52,890 nucleotides of DNA from Saprospiraceae bacterium (GCA_021739645.1 JAIPBL010000041.1:1-52890); one strand, 5' to 3'; counted from the stretch's first letter, positions 1 to 9,128 are shown. The notes: generated by a model not told the origin, from the letters alone. Numbers and translations: made by a program.

Positions 1-50
1 GGGCTATTTGCCCAGCCGACGGTTTTATCACTATTGATTTTCGTGTTGCA

Positions 51-1508
51 TCAATCCACCTCTACACTAACTTTCCCTTCCGACGACTTCTTTTTCTTTT
101 TGTCCTTGTCGTCTTCTTCTACTTGGTATTTTGAGCCTTGCTCTAATTTTCTTGACACAGCGGCATAAGGCCCGATGACAACCTCTTCACCTTCTTTTAA
201 TCCACTCAAAATTTGGATGTAGTCATTGTCTTGAATACCCGTTTTTACCGTTCTCATATCCACGGTGTCACCTTTTGTAGCTACAAAAACCACTTCAATC
301 AAATCGTCGAAATTAGATGATGAGGCGGCTGTGGCTTCCTCTTCGTTTACGGTTTTTTCTTTAGTCTGCTTGCCCTTTTTTTCTTCTTTATCGCGTGTAC
401 CCACGGCTTGAATTGGCACACTTACCACATTCTCGACAGTATTGGTGAAAATCTCCACAGAGGCTGACATACCAGGACGGAACGGATATGGTTTGCCAGG
501 CTTGGCGAGGTCTTGATAGGAATCTTGGTCAATATCAATGGTCACGATGAAATTGGTGACTTGGTCGGTCGTCAAGTTGACAGAGCCAGTGCCAGAACTG
601 ACTAGGTTGTTGGCTGTGTGTGCTATTTCTACCACTTTGCCGCTAAACTTACGGTCAAGGTATGCGTCAATTTCAATCTTTACCTTTTGGCCCAAAGCAA
701 GCCTAGGAAGGTCGTTCTCCGTGACTTCCACCTGAACTTCCATTGCTTTCAAGTCGGCAATGCGCATAATTTCCGTGCCCGCCATCATGGATGTACCAAC
801 CACCCGTTCGCCTTTTTCGACGTTCAGTTTTGACAAAATGCCGCTCATGTTTGCGTAAATGGTGGTCCGTTTTAGGCTGGTGTTGATTTCCCTGAGCGAC
901 GCTTCGGCACTTTTTATCTGAAACTCAGAGGACTGGGCAGTCATCTGGGCCGAGCGAATATTGGCTTCCGCTGCCCGAACATTTGACTCCAATTGCTTGA
1001 CTGTTGTGAGGGATGCATCAAAATCTTGCTGTGATACCACTGCATCTTTGAACAGTTTTTCATTACGCTTGTGAATCTGTTTAGCATTTTCAAGTTGTGA
1101 GGCCAACTGTTCCTTTTGCGCCTTGGCGGCTTCAATTTGTGATTTTGAATTTGCCAAGGCTGATTTTGCGCTGTTTACGCCAGCCGCTGCCCGCTCTACT
1201 TGAGAATTGTAAGCTTCTGGGTCAACCCTAGCTAGTACCTGTCCAATGGTCACGCTGTCACCTTCTTTCACGTACAGTTCAACGATTTGACCTGAAACGT
1301 CGGAGCTGATTTTGACCTCTGTTTTGGGGAAAACCTTACCGCTGGCCTCCACTGTTTCCATGATGGTTCGCAGGCTTGTTTTTTCCACTTCAACCGTTTC
1401 TCCAGTTTTACGGTTCGAGCTTTTATAGACTGCTGCTATTGTCAAAATGAGGACAAGCCCGACCAAACTGAAAATTATCAGGTTTTTTTTCTTCTTATTC
1501 GTTGCCAT
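51..1508 (-). CDS. HlyD-family periplasmic adaptor subunit of an efflux pump
   Basis: This is a membrane-fusion protein that would link an inner-membrane ABC or RND pump to the TolC-like channel encoded just upstream on the same strand. The 485 residues begin with a lysine-rich start and one membrane helix (about residues 8-28), followed by a biotinyl-lipoyl-like half ('SGQIVELYVKEGDSV'), a long alanine/glutamine-rich coiled-coil hairpin (about 100-210), the second lipoyl half and beta-barrel domains. Unusual are a charged insertion near 370-400 (EEKKGKQTKEKT) and a lysine-rich C-terminal tail. The order TolC then adaptor suggests that the pump permease (MacB-like) lies beyond the left window edge; the remaining 50 bases there hold nothing I can call. 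Family call firm, substrate unknown. Confidence 0.9.
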   Translation of the reverse strand: MATNKKKKNLIIFSLVGLVLILTIAAVYKSSNRKTGETVEVEKTSLRTIMETVEASGKVFPKTEVKISSDVSGQIVELYVKEGDSVTIGQVLARVDPEAYNSQVERAAAGVNSAKSALANSKSQIEAAKAQKEQLASQLENAKQIHKRNEKLFKDAVVSQQDFDASLTTVKQLESNVRAAEANIRSAQMTAQSSEFQIKSAEASLREINTSLKRTTIYANMSGILSKLNVEKGERVVGTSMMAGTEIMRIADLKAMEVQVEVTENDLPRLALGQKVKIEIDAYLDRKFSGKVVEIAHTANNLVSSGTGSVNLTTDQVTNFIVTIDIDQDSYQDLAKPGKPYPFRPGMSASVEIFTNTVENVVSVPIQAVGTRDKEEKKGKQTKEKTVNEEEATAASSSNFDDLIEVVFVATKGDTVDMRTVKTGIQDNDYIQILSGLKEGEEVVIGPYAAVSRKLEQGSKYQVEEDDKDKKKKKSSEGKVSVEVD

Positions 1509-1577
1509 ATCTATTAATGTTTAAAGTCGTTGTTTGATAAAATTCATCTTGCTGGCGCAATTGCCATTGCCAGTTCA

Positions 1578-3053
1578 TCAATCCAGTTTGATTTCCCGTC
1601 CAAGATAAAAATCGAGGATTTTCAAACGGAACAAATAGTCGTATTTGGCCACAATAAGGTTGGTTTCAGCAGTGTCGTAGGTATTACGAGCTGTAAGCAG
1701 TTGCAGGTTGTTGATGGTGCCGAGTTTGAAACGCAATTCAGCATTTTCAAAAGCTACTTTGGTGGCATTGCTGGCCTTTTGAGATGCTTCCAGTGTCAAC
1801 TGTGCCGCCCTTGCGCTGGCGATGGATTGCTGCACATCGTTTTTCAGCTGTTGTTTTGCCAAATCGCTATTCACCTGCGCATTCAGGATGCCAATTTGGG
1901 CACGTTGGACATTGATGTCGTTGATGCCATTGCTATAAATGGGAATGCGAATACTTGCACCAACGTTTTGTCCAAAGTTGTCTTTCAATTGGTCAAAGTA
2001 CGGATAGTTTATCGGGTTGAATTTTGTGAAGGGTACATCATATTCCACATCCAGTGATTGAGGCCCAGCACCAAGGTCAGCAAAGAAAGTTTGGCTTACC
2101 CGCTGGACGCCGGCTTCCTGTTCATATAATTTAGATGCACCTGACCATCGACTATCCAGTCCACCAAAAAGGCTTAGGGTAGGGTAGTAACCCGATTGGG
2201 CTAGTTTCACATCCACCTCAGCACTTTGCATACGCAGTTCACTCGCAATGATTCGTGGCTGTGTGTTCACGGCCTTCCCGTAAACTTCACCAAAAGTGGT
2301 TCCTGAAGGATTTGCATCAGCTGGGATGCTGAACTGTGGCCGCTCGATTTTGATGTCCGTGGATGGGTCAATTTGCATCAATTCCTTGAGGGTTAGGTAG
2401 TTGAGGTCGATAGCGTTTTTTGATTGTACAATCGCCTGCTCGTCGTTTGCGATTTGGGCCAGCACATCGAGGCGGTCGTTGCCGGGCAAAGAGCCAGCAG
2501 CTATCAGTTTTTCCGTTTGGTTGAGCTGGTCTTGCGAAAGTTGGAATCGCCTGTTTGCATTTTCAAGTTGTTCCTCCGCCATCAAAATACTTAGATAGGA
2601 ATTGGCAATACTCAGTGCAATATCGTTAAAGCTGGCCACTGCGTCTTGTTCGGCTGCTTGTACGTCAATTTTACCCTGTTTTATTGTGTTGTTAATTCGG
2701 CCACCAGCGTACAAAGTAGCTCCAACGTTCAGTCCCATGCTGTTGAATGCAATCGTTTGGTTGTTGAAGCTATTTGTGGTTGGGTCAATGGTTCGACCAA
2801 ACTGCCAACCAGCATTGGAATTGGCACTGGCATTGGGCAAACGAGCGAGCTTGTTTTGCTTATCTGCTAGTTTGGCAAATGCGATGTTGTAACCGGACTG
2901 CTTTAGGGTCAGGCTGTTGGTGCGGGCGTATTCGATGCAACGTTGGAGCGACCAGGAATCCTGCGCCTGAAGTGTGTTTGCAAAGAAGTTGTTTGCCAAA
3001 AAAATTATAGCGAGAAAACTAAGCTTCCGGAAGGAGTTTTTTCCAAACCTCAT
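1578..3053 (-). CDS. TolC-family outer-membrane efflux protein
   Basis: This is the outer-membrane channel partner of the downstream HlyD-type adaptor. I chose the start at 3053 because it gives a clean Sec signal peptide (MRFGKNSFRKLSFLAIIFLA..., cleavage near TLQAQ-D); the open frame extends 24 codons further upstream without a plausible signal. The mature protein (491 residues in all) shows the two-fold repeated helical pattern of the outer-membrane efflux family: 'SWSLQRCIEYARTNSLTLKQ' at the N-terminus and 'ENAELRFKLGTINNLQLLTARN' in the second half. About 70 bases separate it from the adaptor gene, so the two are probably cotranscribed. Confidence 0.9.
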   Translation of the reverse strand: MRFGKNSFRKLSFLAIIFLANNFFANTLQAQDSWSLQRCIEYARTNSLTLKQSGYNIAFAKLADKQNKLARLPNASANSNAGWQFGRTIDPTTNSFNNQTIAFNSMGLNVGATLYAGGRINNTIKQGKIDVQAAEQDAVASFNDIALSIANSYLSILMAEEQLENANRRFQLSQDQLNQTEKLIAAGSLPGNDRLDVLAQIANDEQAIVQSKNAIDLNYLTLKELMQIDPSTDIKIERPQFSIPADANPSGTTFGEVYGKAVNTQPRIIASELRMQSAEVDVKLAQSGYYPTLSLFGGLDSRWSGASKLYEQEAGVQRVSQTFFADLGAGPQSLDVEYDVPFTKFNPINYPYFDQLKDNFGQNVGASIRIPIYSNGINDINVQRAQIGILNAQVNSDLAKQQLKNDVQQSIASARAAQLTLEASQKASNATKVAFENAELRFKLGTINNLQLLTARNTYDTAETNLIVAKYDYLFRLKILDFYLGREIKLD

Positions 3054-3164
3054 AATTGTGTTGTGTTTTATAACGAGCAGCAATATTAAGCGACGCATGG
3101 TGCGCCATTTAAATAATTCTATCAACGGCAGTCTATTTTGGATTAAAGCAGAGAATAAAGCTGA

Positions 3165-4145
3165 TTATTTGGTTTGTTGTTTAAGCCAAGCCAAAATATC
3201 TGTGTCTTTTTTTGCGCTGATATCAGCAGGAAGCTCAATATTTTTCAGCGATTTCATGTCCACCGCATGAGGAGTGCTCGTGTTGTCGCTAGTTTGTTCC
3301 TTTAGCAAAATGAACCGGTTGTTTTTGAATGATTTGTTGATGACTGGGTCGAATTTCAGTGGTTTGTTGAACAGAATGTTCAACGACAAAATTGATTGGT
3401 CATAGTCAAAATCTGGCGCCAATGCTTGGTATCCATCTTGAGCATCGGTAGATTTCAACAAAAACAGTGAGTTGTACTGCTCGTTTTTTACAATCGTGAA
3501 TTCGGCAATTGGAAGTACCGGTTTAGGATTGTTGGGGTCGGTTATGTCGTAAGCAAATGGTCCCATACTTGCCGCAAATCCGACGAGGTAGTTTTCCCAG
3601 AGTTCCAACCGCTTGATTGCCCCACTTTGTGCATCCTCAACATACCGTTTGTTCAGGAATTTTGGCATCAGCGCCGAGGAAAGTTTCAAGGAATCCAAGT
3701 TGAGGATGAAAAACTTGTCAAAGCCCCGAATGGCGACTTGTTTGCTCACATTATTATAAGTGATTTCTGATAAATAGTAGGGGTAATCAGGACTGAGATT
3801 GACAGGCAACAACTCACGAAATACTTGGCTACATTTCTCGTCATAAACCGTCAATACCCGGTGGCTTTCGCCGAGGTCTTTGTCTGCGGTTTCCTCCTCT
3901 GCCGAGATAACAACCAAGCGGTCTAATCCCGCAGCCCAGAACATATTCCCTTCCAGCACACTACCCACAAGTTTGCAGGTCGGCTTGCTCGACTCAGCCA
4001 CCGCCGATAGCGTGTCGGTTGTTGCTTGGGTGGAATCGGTCGGGGCCGAATTAGACGACGTTCCGTTAATGGTTGAAGTATCTGAAGTACAGGACATCAG
4101 TCCGGCCAGCCATAGAATTGCGATAAATTTGGAAAGAAGTTTCAT
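3165..4145 (-). CDS. Putative lipoprotein of unknown function
   Basis: The family is not recognised. The start at 4145 gives a lipoprotein signal, MKLLSKFIAILWLAGLMSC, with lipobox LMSC followed by a Ser/Thr-rich linker (SDTSTINGTSSNSAPTDSTQATTDT) that would tether the protein to a membrane. The frame is open for 41 more codons upstream but without a signal peptide. The 326-residue product looks beta-rich, with phrases such as 'RVLTVYDEKCSQVFRELLPV' and 'DPNNPKPVLPIAEF' resembling a beta-propeller or LVIVD-type repeat protein; that is only an impression. It follows the small membrane protein after 58 bases with no promoter-like element between them, so the two may form an operon. Confidence 0.7.
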   Translation of the reverse strand: MKLLSKFIAILWLAGLMSCTSDTSTINGTSSNSAPTDSTQATTDTLSAVAESSKPTCKLVGSVLEGNMFWAAGLDRLVVISAEEETADKDLGESHRVLTVYDEKCSQVFRELLPVNLSPDYPYYLSEITYNNVSKQVAIRGFDKFFILNLDSLKLSSALMPKFLNKRYVEDAQSGAIKRLELWENYLVGFAASMGPFAYDITDPNNPKPVLPIAEFTIVKNEQYNSLFLLKSTDAQDGYQALAPDFDYDQSILSLNILFNKPLKFDPVINKSFKNNRFILLKEQTSDNTSTPHAVDMKSLKNIELPADISAKKDTDILAWLKQQTK

Positions 4146-4203
4146 TTGCCGTGGTTGTTTTCGGCAAAGTTGGCAAGAAAAATCGTCAATACGGACTAAA
4201 ACT

Positions 4204-4665
4204 TCAACGCTTTCGCTTTTGGCGGAGCTTTGGCTGGTTCCATTCCTCCCGTTGCGCAAAGTCCACAATCTTGCGCATGGCAGTCAAAATGAGCAAAAAG
4301 ACAAGGTAGCCGATGGTGAGTACGATGTAAATCCATTTGTAAGAACCAGCTTCGTTCATTCCCAGTCCACTGAACAATTGCGCCAGCAAACCAGAAGCTG
4401 CTGCCAGACCGACAAAACACAAGATGGAACGTGTCCAGTAACTGTCCGTATTTTTGACAAAAATACTCATTAAAGCGTTGAGCACTGAAAAGAACAACAA
4501 GAACGCTGCTGCCGTGGTCCAAGGAAAACGCTGTTCTATTTCCATGCCTGCCGCACGCAATATCAACGCCCCGATATTGAATGTCAGCACTGCTACCAAT
4601 AGGAGCATGGCTTGGTAAACAGGGTTCTGCAATTTGACAAAGATGGGATGAGATTTCTTTTCCAT
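4204..4665 (-). CDS. Small integral membrane protein, unknown function
   Basis: The 153-residue product is predicted from hydrophobicity to cross the membrane four times: around residues 19-38 (AMLLLVAVLTFNIGALIL), 50-70 (AAAFLLFFSVLNALMSIF), 78-98 and 112-132 (IYIVLTIGYLVFLLILTAM). It has a short cytoplasmic head and a basic tail ending in KLRQKRKR. The start at 4665 (MEKKSHPIF) is preferred over the longer frame to 4728 because the additional residues are polar and uninformative. I do not recognise the family. It lies between rimO and the lipoprotein gene on the same strand. Confidence 0.6.
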   Translation of the reverse strand: MEKKSHPIFVKLQNPVYQAMLLLVAVLTFNIGALILRAAGMEIEQRFPWTTAAAFLLFFSVLNALMSIFVKNTDSYWTRSILCFVGLAAASGLLAQLFSGLGMNEAGSYKWIYIVLTIGYLVFLLILTAMRKIVDFAQREEWNQPKLRQKRKR

Positions 4666-4747
4666 GTCTTTACGATTAGAGGTTTTTGTTCTTGGCTTTA
4701 AGGGGTTTTCCATGAAACCTGAAACCAAAAACCTGGAACCATCGAGC

Positions 4748-6058
4748 CTATTCTATCGTGCCGAACAAATCGAACTCGGCTGCACTCGTAACTTTCACAT
4801 TTGCGAAGTCACCGATCCGGGCAAAATTCGACTTAGCTTCCACCAACACCTCGTTATCCACTTCTGGGCTGTCGGACTCGGTACGGCCAACAAAGTAAGC
4901 ACCTTCTTTTCGGTCGAACAACACCCGATAGGTATGGTTTACTTTTTCAAGGTTTTTCTGGTAACTGATTTCCTGCTGGATTTCCATCAATCGTGAAGCC
5001 CGGTCGGCTTTTACCTCTTCTGGAACATCGTCTGGCAAATCGAAGGCGGTGGTATTCTCTTCATGGCTGTATTGAAAAACGCCGAGCCGCTCGAATTCCA
5101 TTTCCCGCACAAAATCGCAAAGTTCTTGAAACTCTGCCTCCGTTTCACCCGGGAACCCCACCAACATGGTAGTACGGATGGCAATGTCCGGCACTTTTTG
5201 TCTCGCCAATTCTATCAATTCAGTGGTTTCTTCCCGAGTGATTTGACGACGCATTCGCTCCAGTACTCCATTGGCAGCATGTTGGAGCGGAATGTCGAGG
5301 TAGTTGCAGACCTTGGGCTGTCGGGTCATTGCATCGAAAATTTCAGCGGGAAATTTACTTGGATAGGCATAGTGCAGGCGAATCCACTCGATGCCTTCGA
5401 CCTCACAGAGCGCATCCAACAAAGCGGGCAGTTCCCGTTTTTTGTACAAATCGAGGCCATAGTAAGTCAGTTCTTGGGCAATCAGCATCAGTTCCTTCAC
5501 CCCACGTTTTGCCAAGCTTTTGGCCTCCGCCACCAACGATTCAATGGAGCGGGAGACGTGCTTGCCACGCATCAACGGGATGGCGCAGAAGCTGCAGGTG
5601 CGGTTGCAACCTTCGGAAATTTTGAGGTAGGCGTAATGCGGGGGTGTGGTGATGAGCCGCTCGCCAATCAGGTCGTGTTGGTAGTTTACATTGAAACGGG
5701 CGAGCAGGCCGGGCAGTTCGAGTGTGCCAAACCAAGCATCCACTTCCGGTATTTCCCGCTCCAAATCCTCCCGGTAACGCTGAGAAAGGCAACCGGTGAC
5801 GTAGAGTTTGTCGATGCCCCCTTCGCTCCGCACATTGGCGTATTCCAGAATGGTATCAATGCTTTCTTGCTTCGCAACGTCAATAAAACCACAGGTGTTC
5901 ACGATGACGATATTGGCGTCTTGTTCTTCGCTGTCATGCACCACGTCAAAGTCATTGGCTTTGAGCTGGGTTATTAGGTTCTCGCTGTCCACCAAGTTCT
6001 TGGAGCAGCCGAGGGTTATGACGTTTACTTTATCTTGCTTTAAGGTACGGGTCTTCAT
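4748..6058 (-). CDS. rimO: Ribosomal protein S12 methylthiotransferase RimO
   Basis: RimO is a radical-SAM enzyme that adds a methylthio group to a conserved aspartate of ribosomal protein uS12. The 436-residue product has the N-terminal UPF0004 domain with cluster cysteines C18 (in GCSKNLVDSE), C56 and C90, the radical-SAM motif C151-x3-C155-x2-C158 (CNRTCSFC), and a C-terminal TRAM region. The GCSKNLVDSE signature separates RimO from the tRNA enzyme MiaB. The start at 6058 removes a 14-residue upstream extension and lies about 19 bases downstream of a minus-strand TACCTTTG element at 6077-6084. Confidence 0.95.
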   Translation of the reverse strand: MKTRTLKQDKVNVITLGCSKNLVDSENLITQLKANDFDVVHDSEEQDANIVIVNTCGFIDVAKQESIDTILEYANVRSEGGIDKLYVTGCLSQRYREDLEREIPEVDAWFGTLELPGLLARFNVNYQHDLIGERLITTPPHYAYLKISEGCNRTCSFCAIPLMRGKHVSRSIESLVAEAKSLAKRGVKELMLIAQELTYYGLDLYKKRELPALLDALCEVEGIEWIRLHYAYPSKFPAEIFDAMTRQPKVCNYLDIPLQHAANGVLERMRRQITREETTELIELARQKVPDIAIRTTMLVGFPGETEAEFQELCDFVREMEFERLGVFQYSHEENTTAFDLPDDVPEEVKADRASRLMEIQQEISYQKNLEKVNHTYRVLFDRKEGAYFVGRTESDSPEVDNEVLVEAKSNFARIGDFANVKVTSAAEFDLFGTIE

Positions 6059-6076
6059 GTTGAAATTAATGAGCGG

Positions 6077-6084
6077 CAAAGGTA
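6077..6084 (-). promoter_or_regulatory. Candidate -7 promoter element of rimO
   Basis: Read on the minus strand the bases are TACCTTTG, matching the Bacteroidota sigma-A -7 consensus TAnnTTTG. Transcription from here would give rimO a very short leader. No good -33 TTTG is visible at the usual distance. Confidence 0.4.
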
Positions 6085-6114
6085 AGAAGCTATGTGGCAA
6101 TTACGGTGGGAATG

Positions 6115-6149
6115 AAAAAAGCCCTAACGGATTGGGTCAGGGCTTTTTT
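6115..6149. terminator. Rho-independent terminator (bidirectional hairpin)
   Basis: The arms AAAAAAGCCCT and AGGGCTTTTTT pair perfectly around a 13-base loop, with A and T tracts on the two sides so that it can act on either strand. It lies downstream of the metalloprotease gene on the minus strand and just upstream of the rimO promoter, and would separate the two transcription units. Confidence 0.8.
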
Positions 6150-6199
6150 CGTATTGGCTGGGTGATTCAAATCTAATTGGCAAACTGATTGAGCTTTTT

Positions 6200-6286
6200 C
6201 CTCCCGTAGATTTTACAGATTTACGCAGATGGTTACTTGATTTTTCCTTCAGAAAAATCTGCGAAATCTGTGAAATCTGCGGGAGG
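6200..6286. repeat. Long imperfect palindrome in intergenic DNA
   Basis: The left arm (6200-6230) starts CCTCCCGTAGATTTTACAGA and the right arm (6257-6286) ends AATCTGTGAAATCTGCGGGAGG when both are read on the plus strand; the arms are reverse complements with only a few mismatches or one-base gaps over about 30 bases. The internal bases (GATTTTTCC / AGAAAAATC) extend the pairing, so nearly the whole 87-base element can fold. Direct copies of AATCTG/GAAATCTG lie inside the right arm. It resembles dispersed intergenic palindromes rather than a simple terminator, which is present separately nearby. Confidence 0.7.
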
Positions 6287-6370
6287 AACTTTACGGCAAA
6301 GCCGCAAACATCAAAAACTCATTCTGTAAATCAAAAAACCAAAAGTCTCCCGGCAAGATAAAATTCAAAT

Positions 6371-7879
6371 TTACTCAACCACCGAGAGGCGCTGTGTCTG
6401 GAAGTCATTTTCCGTTCTAAGCGTTACGAAGTAAATGCCCGCCGTCAAGTCGGAAGTAGCTACCTCGAAGCTGCTTTCGCCAGCTTTGAATTCATTGCTG
6501 GGGAATTCCATCACTAATTGTCCGGTCATGTTGTAAATGCTGATAGTAGGCTGGATGGAAGCTGTTGTTTCAATATTGATAAAAAACGGCGTGCCTACCC
6601 TAACTGGGTTTGGGCTGAGGTTCCAGCTTGCCAATTCCGGAATGGTGAAGGTGTCGCTCAATTGATCACCTGTTTTGAAGATTTTCTGACCTGATGTACC
6701 ACCACAAGTTGAGTACTCATTGAATCCCACTACATTCCAAAGATAGTTTGTATTGGGGGTTAGATTAGAAAGGACGACTGAATTTGAGTTCACTACCACA
6801 TAAGTTGTAGACACATTGGGGATTGTCAATTTTATCGAGTACTTGTCAGCTCCCGGCACAGCCGTCCATTCTAAAGGTACTGCATTGTAGGTGGAAATTG
6901 TTTCGTTATTCTGAGGACTAACGATGGTAGGTGTTCCGGTCACTGCTGCCAAGTTCGGCGTATAATTAGGTCGGATATAGTTCCTGTTGGAGCTGAACAG
7001 GCTGTTTTGAATTTCAGTCTTCTGGTCATCGCTAAAATGGTAGTCACTGCATCCGTAAACATAATTCATAAAGTTGTGGATGTCAGGTGAAAGCAACTGT
7101 CCATTGACGTCTTTTGCATTTTGAGTATATGCGCAGTTGTTGTTGGGGAACATATAATCAGCTGGGGTATCGCAAATGGCATCACCAGATGTGCTACAGT
7201 TGGACATATTGACTTTTTCATTTGGTTGGCCACATGGCCCAAAAGAACCTACTGGATTGCCATGGACTGCTTCATCCCATCCACCCGAACATTCCCACCC
7301 ATAAAAAGTGTGGTTCAAGCTGAAAAAATGCCCAACTTCATGCGAAATGACCGGCTCTGTGCCAACCGAATTTTCCAGACTTACAATCCAATCATTTCCG
7401 TTCGGGCCAGCATCGGGCTGGTAATAGGCTAGTACACCTTCTTCGGACATTTCATGCACGATGAAGATGTTCATGGCATTGTAAATCATCTGGTTAGCTA
7501 TGGCATTTGAACCAGAAAACGACATTGGGTCACTATAGATGCTGTTGCTATTGATGTACTTGAATTCTTTTAGGTAAAACTGAATGTCTTGGTCCAAATA
7601 ATTTTCGTTAAGATGGCAAAGCGTTTGAAGGCCAGCACGCTCGGAAGCCCGGCCTGTTCCATCTGAATTTGCCACCAAAAAGAACCGAACCGGCACGTAG
7701 GTGATAGCACCACGGGTATGCACGTAGTCCCGCATTTCATTGCGGTTCGACTGCATTTGCTCCATGATATTTGCACCCATTTCTGTAGAAACACCGCAGT
7801 AGCGTTGGGCGTGGGCAGTTACGCTTGTAAAAATGATGGCTGCCGCCAACAGTGCCCCAAATTTTATTCTTTTTGACAT
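6371..7879 (-). CDS. Secreted M43-type zinc metalloprotease with T9SS type A sorting domain
   Basis: A signal peptide (MSKRIKFGALLAAAIIFTSVTAHAQ) starts the 502-residue product. The zinc motif H180-E181-V-G-H184-x5-H190 (HEVGHFFSLNH) has the metzincin spacing, and HNFMNYVYGC supplies the probable Met-turn, as in the M43 (pappalysin/cytophagalysin) family. A fibronectin type III-like domain follows (about 325-400), then a roughly 75-residue T9SS type A sorting domain (WNLSPNPV ... NMTGQLV ... GIYFVTL). The protease is therefore probably moved across the outer membrane by the type IX system and released or surface-anchored. It stands alone between terminator-like structures. Confidence 0.9.
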   Translation of the reverse strand: MSKRIKFGALLAAAIIFTSVTAHAQRYCGVSTEMGANIMEQMQSNRNEMRDYVHTRGAITYVPVRFFLVANSDGTGRASERAGLQTLCHLNENYLDQDIQFYLKEFKYINSNSIYSDPMSFSGSNAIANQMIYNAMNIFIVHEMSEEGVLAYYQPDAGPNGNDWIVSLENSVGTEPVISHEVGHFFSLNHTFYGWECSGGWDEAVHGNPVGSFGPCGQPNEKVNMSNCSTSGDAICDTPADYMFPNNNCAYTQNAKDVNGQLLSPDIHNFMNYVYGCSDYHFSDDQKTEIQNSLFSSNRNYIRPNYTPNLAAVTGTPTIVSPQNNETISTYNAVPLEWTAVPGADKYSIKLTIPNVSTTYVVVNSNSVVLSNLTPNTNYLWNVVGFNEYSTCGGTSGQKIFKTGDQLSDTFTIPELASWNLSPNPVRVGTPFFINIETTASIQPTISIYNMTGQLVMEFPSNEFKAGESSFEVATSDLTAGIYFVTLRTENDFQTQRLSVVE

Positions 7880-7937
7880 TTTGATGATTTTGAAATTTGC
7901 GTTATAAACCCTCAACAAGTTTTGAACTAACAGGTTG

Positions 7938-7945
7938 CAAAGTTA
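7938..7945 (-). promoter_or_regulatory. Candidate -7 element of the metalloprotease gene
   Basis: On the minus strand this reads TAACTTTG, a match to TAnnTTTG, about 60 bases upstream of the chosen start codon. A -33 partner at the standard distance is not evident. Confidence 0.35.
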
Positions 7946-7989
7946 TCAAAAAAACATGCCGAATCTTGTCTTTCCCCAGTCAAATCCGG

Positions 7990-8018
7990 TTTGTTGCGAA
8001 GTAAAAACCCTACTTTTG
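7990..8018 (+). promoter_or_regulatory. Candidate promoter of mdh (-33 TTTG, -7 TACTTTTG)
   Basis: TTTG at 7990-7993 is followed after 17 bases by TACTTTTG at 8011-8018, close to the Bacteroidota consensus TTTG-N(19 or so)-TAnnTTTG. It would produce a leader of roughly 140 bases for mdh. This is the best two-part promoter match found in the window. Confidence 0.45.
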
Positions 8019-8166
8019 CGCCGCTTTTTCAAAAGATATTAGAAAATAGACTTTAGACAATAGAATAGGGCAAGGTCAACCATTCATTGTGGAGCTTTCC
8101 CTTTCCCTTTCATTTTCTAAGTTTCTTGTCTAATGTCTAACCTCTAAAGTCTTAAATCCAATAAAA

Positions 8167-9099
8167 ATGAGCAAAGTTACCGTAATCGGGGCAGGCAACG
8201 TGGGCGCCACCTGTGCCAATGTCCTCGCCCATAAAGACATTGTAAATGAAGTAGTGCTGGTTGACATCGTAGGCAACCTCGCTAAAGGAAAGGCCCTCGA
8301 CTCCTGGCAGCAAGCGCCAATTGACGGCTACAGCACCTACCTCAGCGGAGGCGACGACTACGCTGCTACTGAAGGAAGTGAAATCGTGGTCATCACTGCT
8401 GGCGTTCCCCGCAAGCCGGGCATGAGCCGTGATGACTTGATTTCCACCAATGCACGCATCGTCAACACGGTGACGGAGAACATCATGAAGCACAGCAAGA
8501 ACCCCATCATCATCGTCGTATCGAACCCGCTCGACGTGATGACGTTGGCTTGCTGGAAGGCGTCTGGCCTCGATTCCTCCAAGGTTTTCGGAATGGCTGG
8601 TGTACTGGACACCGCTCGCTACCGGGCTTTTCTTGCAACGGCGCTCGGCTGCTCCCCGAAGGACATTCAGGCGCTGCTGATGGGCGGTCACGGGGACACG
8701 ATGGTGCCACTGCCTCGCTACACGACCGTTGCGGGCATCCCGGTAACTGAACTGATTAGCAAAGAAGAACTCGATGCCATCGTTCATCGCACCGCCGTAG
8801 GTGGTGGTGAACTGGTGCAACTGATGGGCACATCCGCATGGTACGCACCCGGTGCGGCTGCTGCGCAAATGGTGGAATCCATTGTCCGGGACGAGAAGCG
8901 CATTTTCCCGGTTTGCGCCAGATTGGACGGCCAGTACAGCCTCCACGACATCTTCCTCGGCGTTCCGGTGAAGTTGGGCAAAAACGGCATCGAGCAAATC
9001 ATCGAAGTGAAACTGAACAGCGAGGAGAAGCAATTGCTCACGGATTCTGCTGCTGCAGTGAAGTCGGTGATTGATGTTTTCAACAATATGCAGCTTTGA
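8167..9099 (+). CDS. mdh: Malate dehydrogenase
   Basis: The enzyme oxidises malate to oxaloacetate with NAD in the TCA cycle. The 310-residue product has the Rossmann motif GAGNVGATCAN near the N-terminus, the substrate-binding arginine segment GVPRKPGMSRDDL, NARIV, the NPLDVMT segment, and the catalytic histidine H175 in GGHGDTMVPL. Length and motifs match the lactate/malate dehydrogenase family, MDH type 3. It is monocistronic, with a promoter candidate upstream and a strong hairpin terminator 30 bases downstream. Confidence 0.96.
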   Translation: MSKVTVIGAGNVGATCANVLAHKDIVNEVVLVDIVGNLAKGKALDSWQQAPIDGYSTYLSGGDDYAATEGSEIVVITAGVPRKPGMSRDDLISTNARIVNTVTENIMKHSKNPIIIVVSNPLDVMTLACWKASGLDSSKVFGMAGVLDTARYRAFLATALGCSPKDIQALLMGGHGDTMVPLPRYTTVAGIPVTELISKEELDAIVHRTAVGGGELVQLMGTSAWYAPGAAAAQMVESIVRDEKRIFPVCARLDGQYSLHDIFLGVPVKLGKNGIEQIIEVKLNSEEKQLLTDSAAAVKSVIDVFNNMQL

Positions 9100-9128
9100 T
9101 AGCTGACTGATTTTCAGGATAAAACGAG

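Noticed and set aside
1530-2057. 175-codon plus-strand frame opposite the TolC-like gene
   Set aside because: It overlaps a well-supported gene on the other strand and has no family features.
5063-5977. 304-codon plus-strand frame over rimO
   Set aside because: It is a shadow of the RimO coding sequence; the product is low in recognisable motifs and has no leader or promoter.
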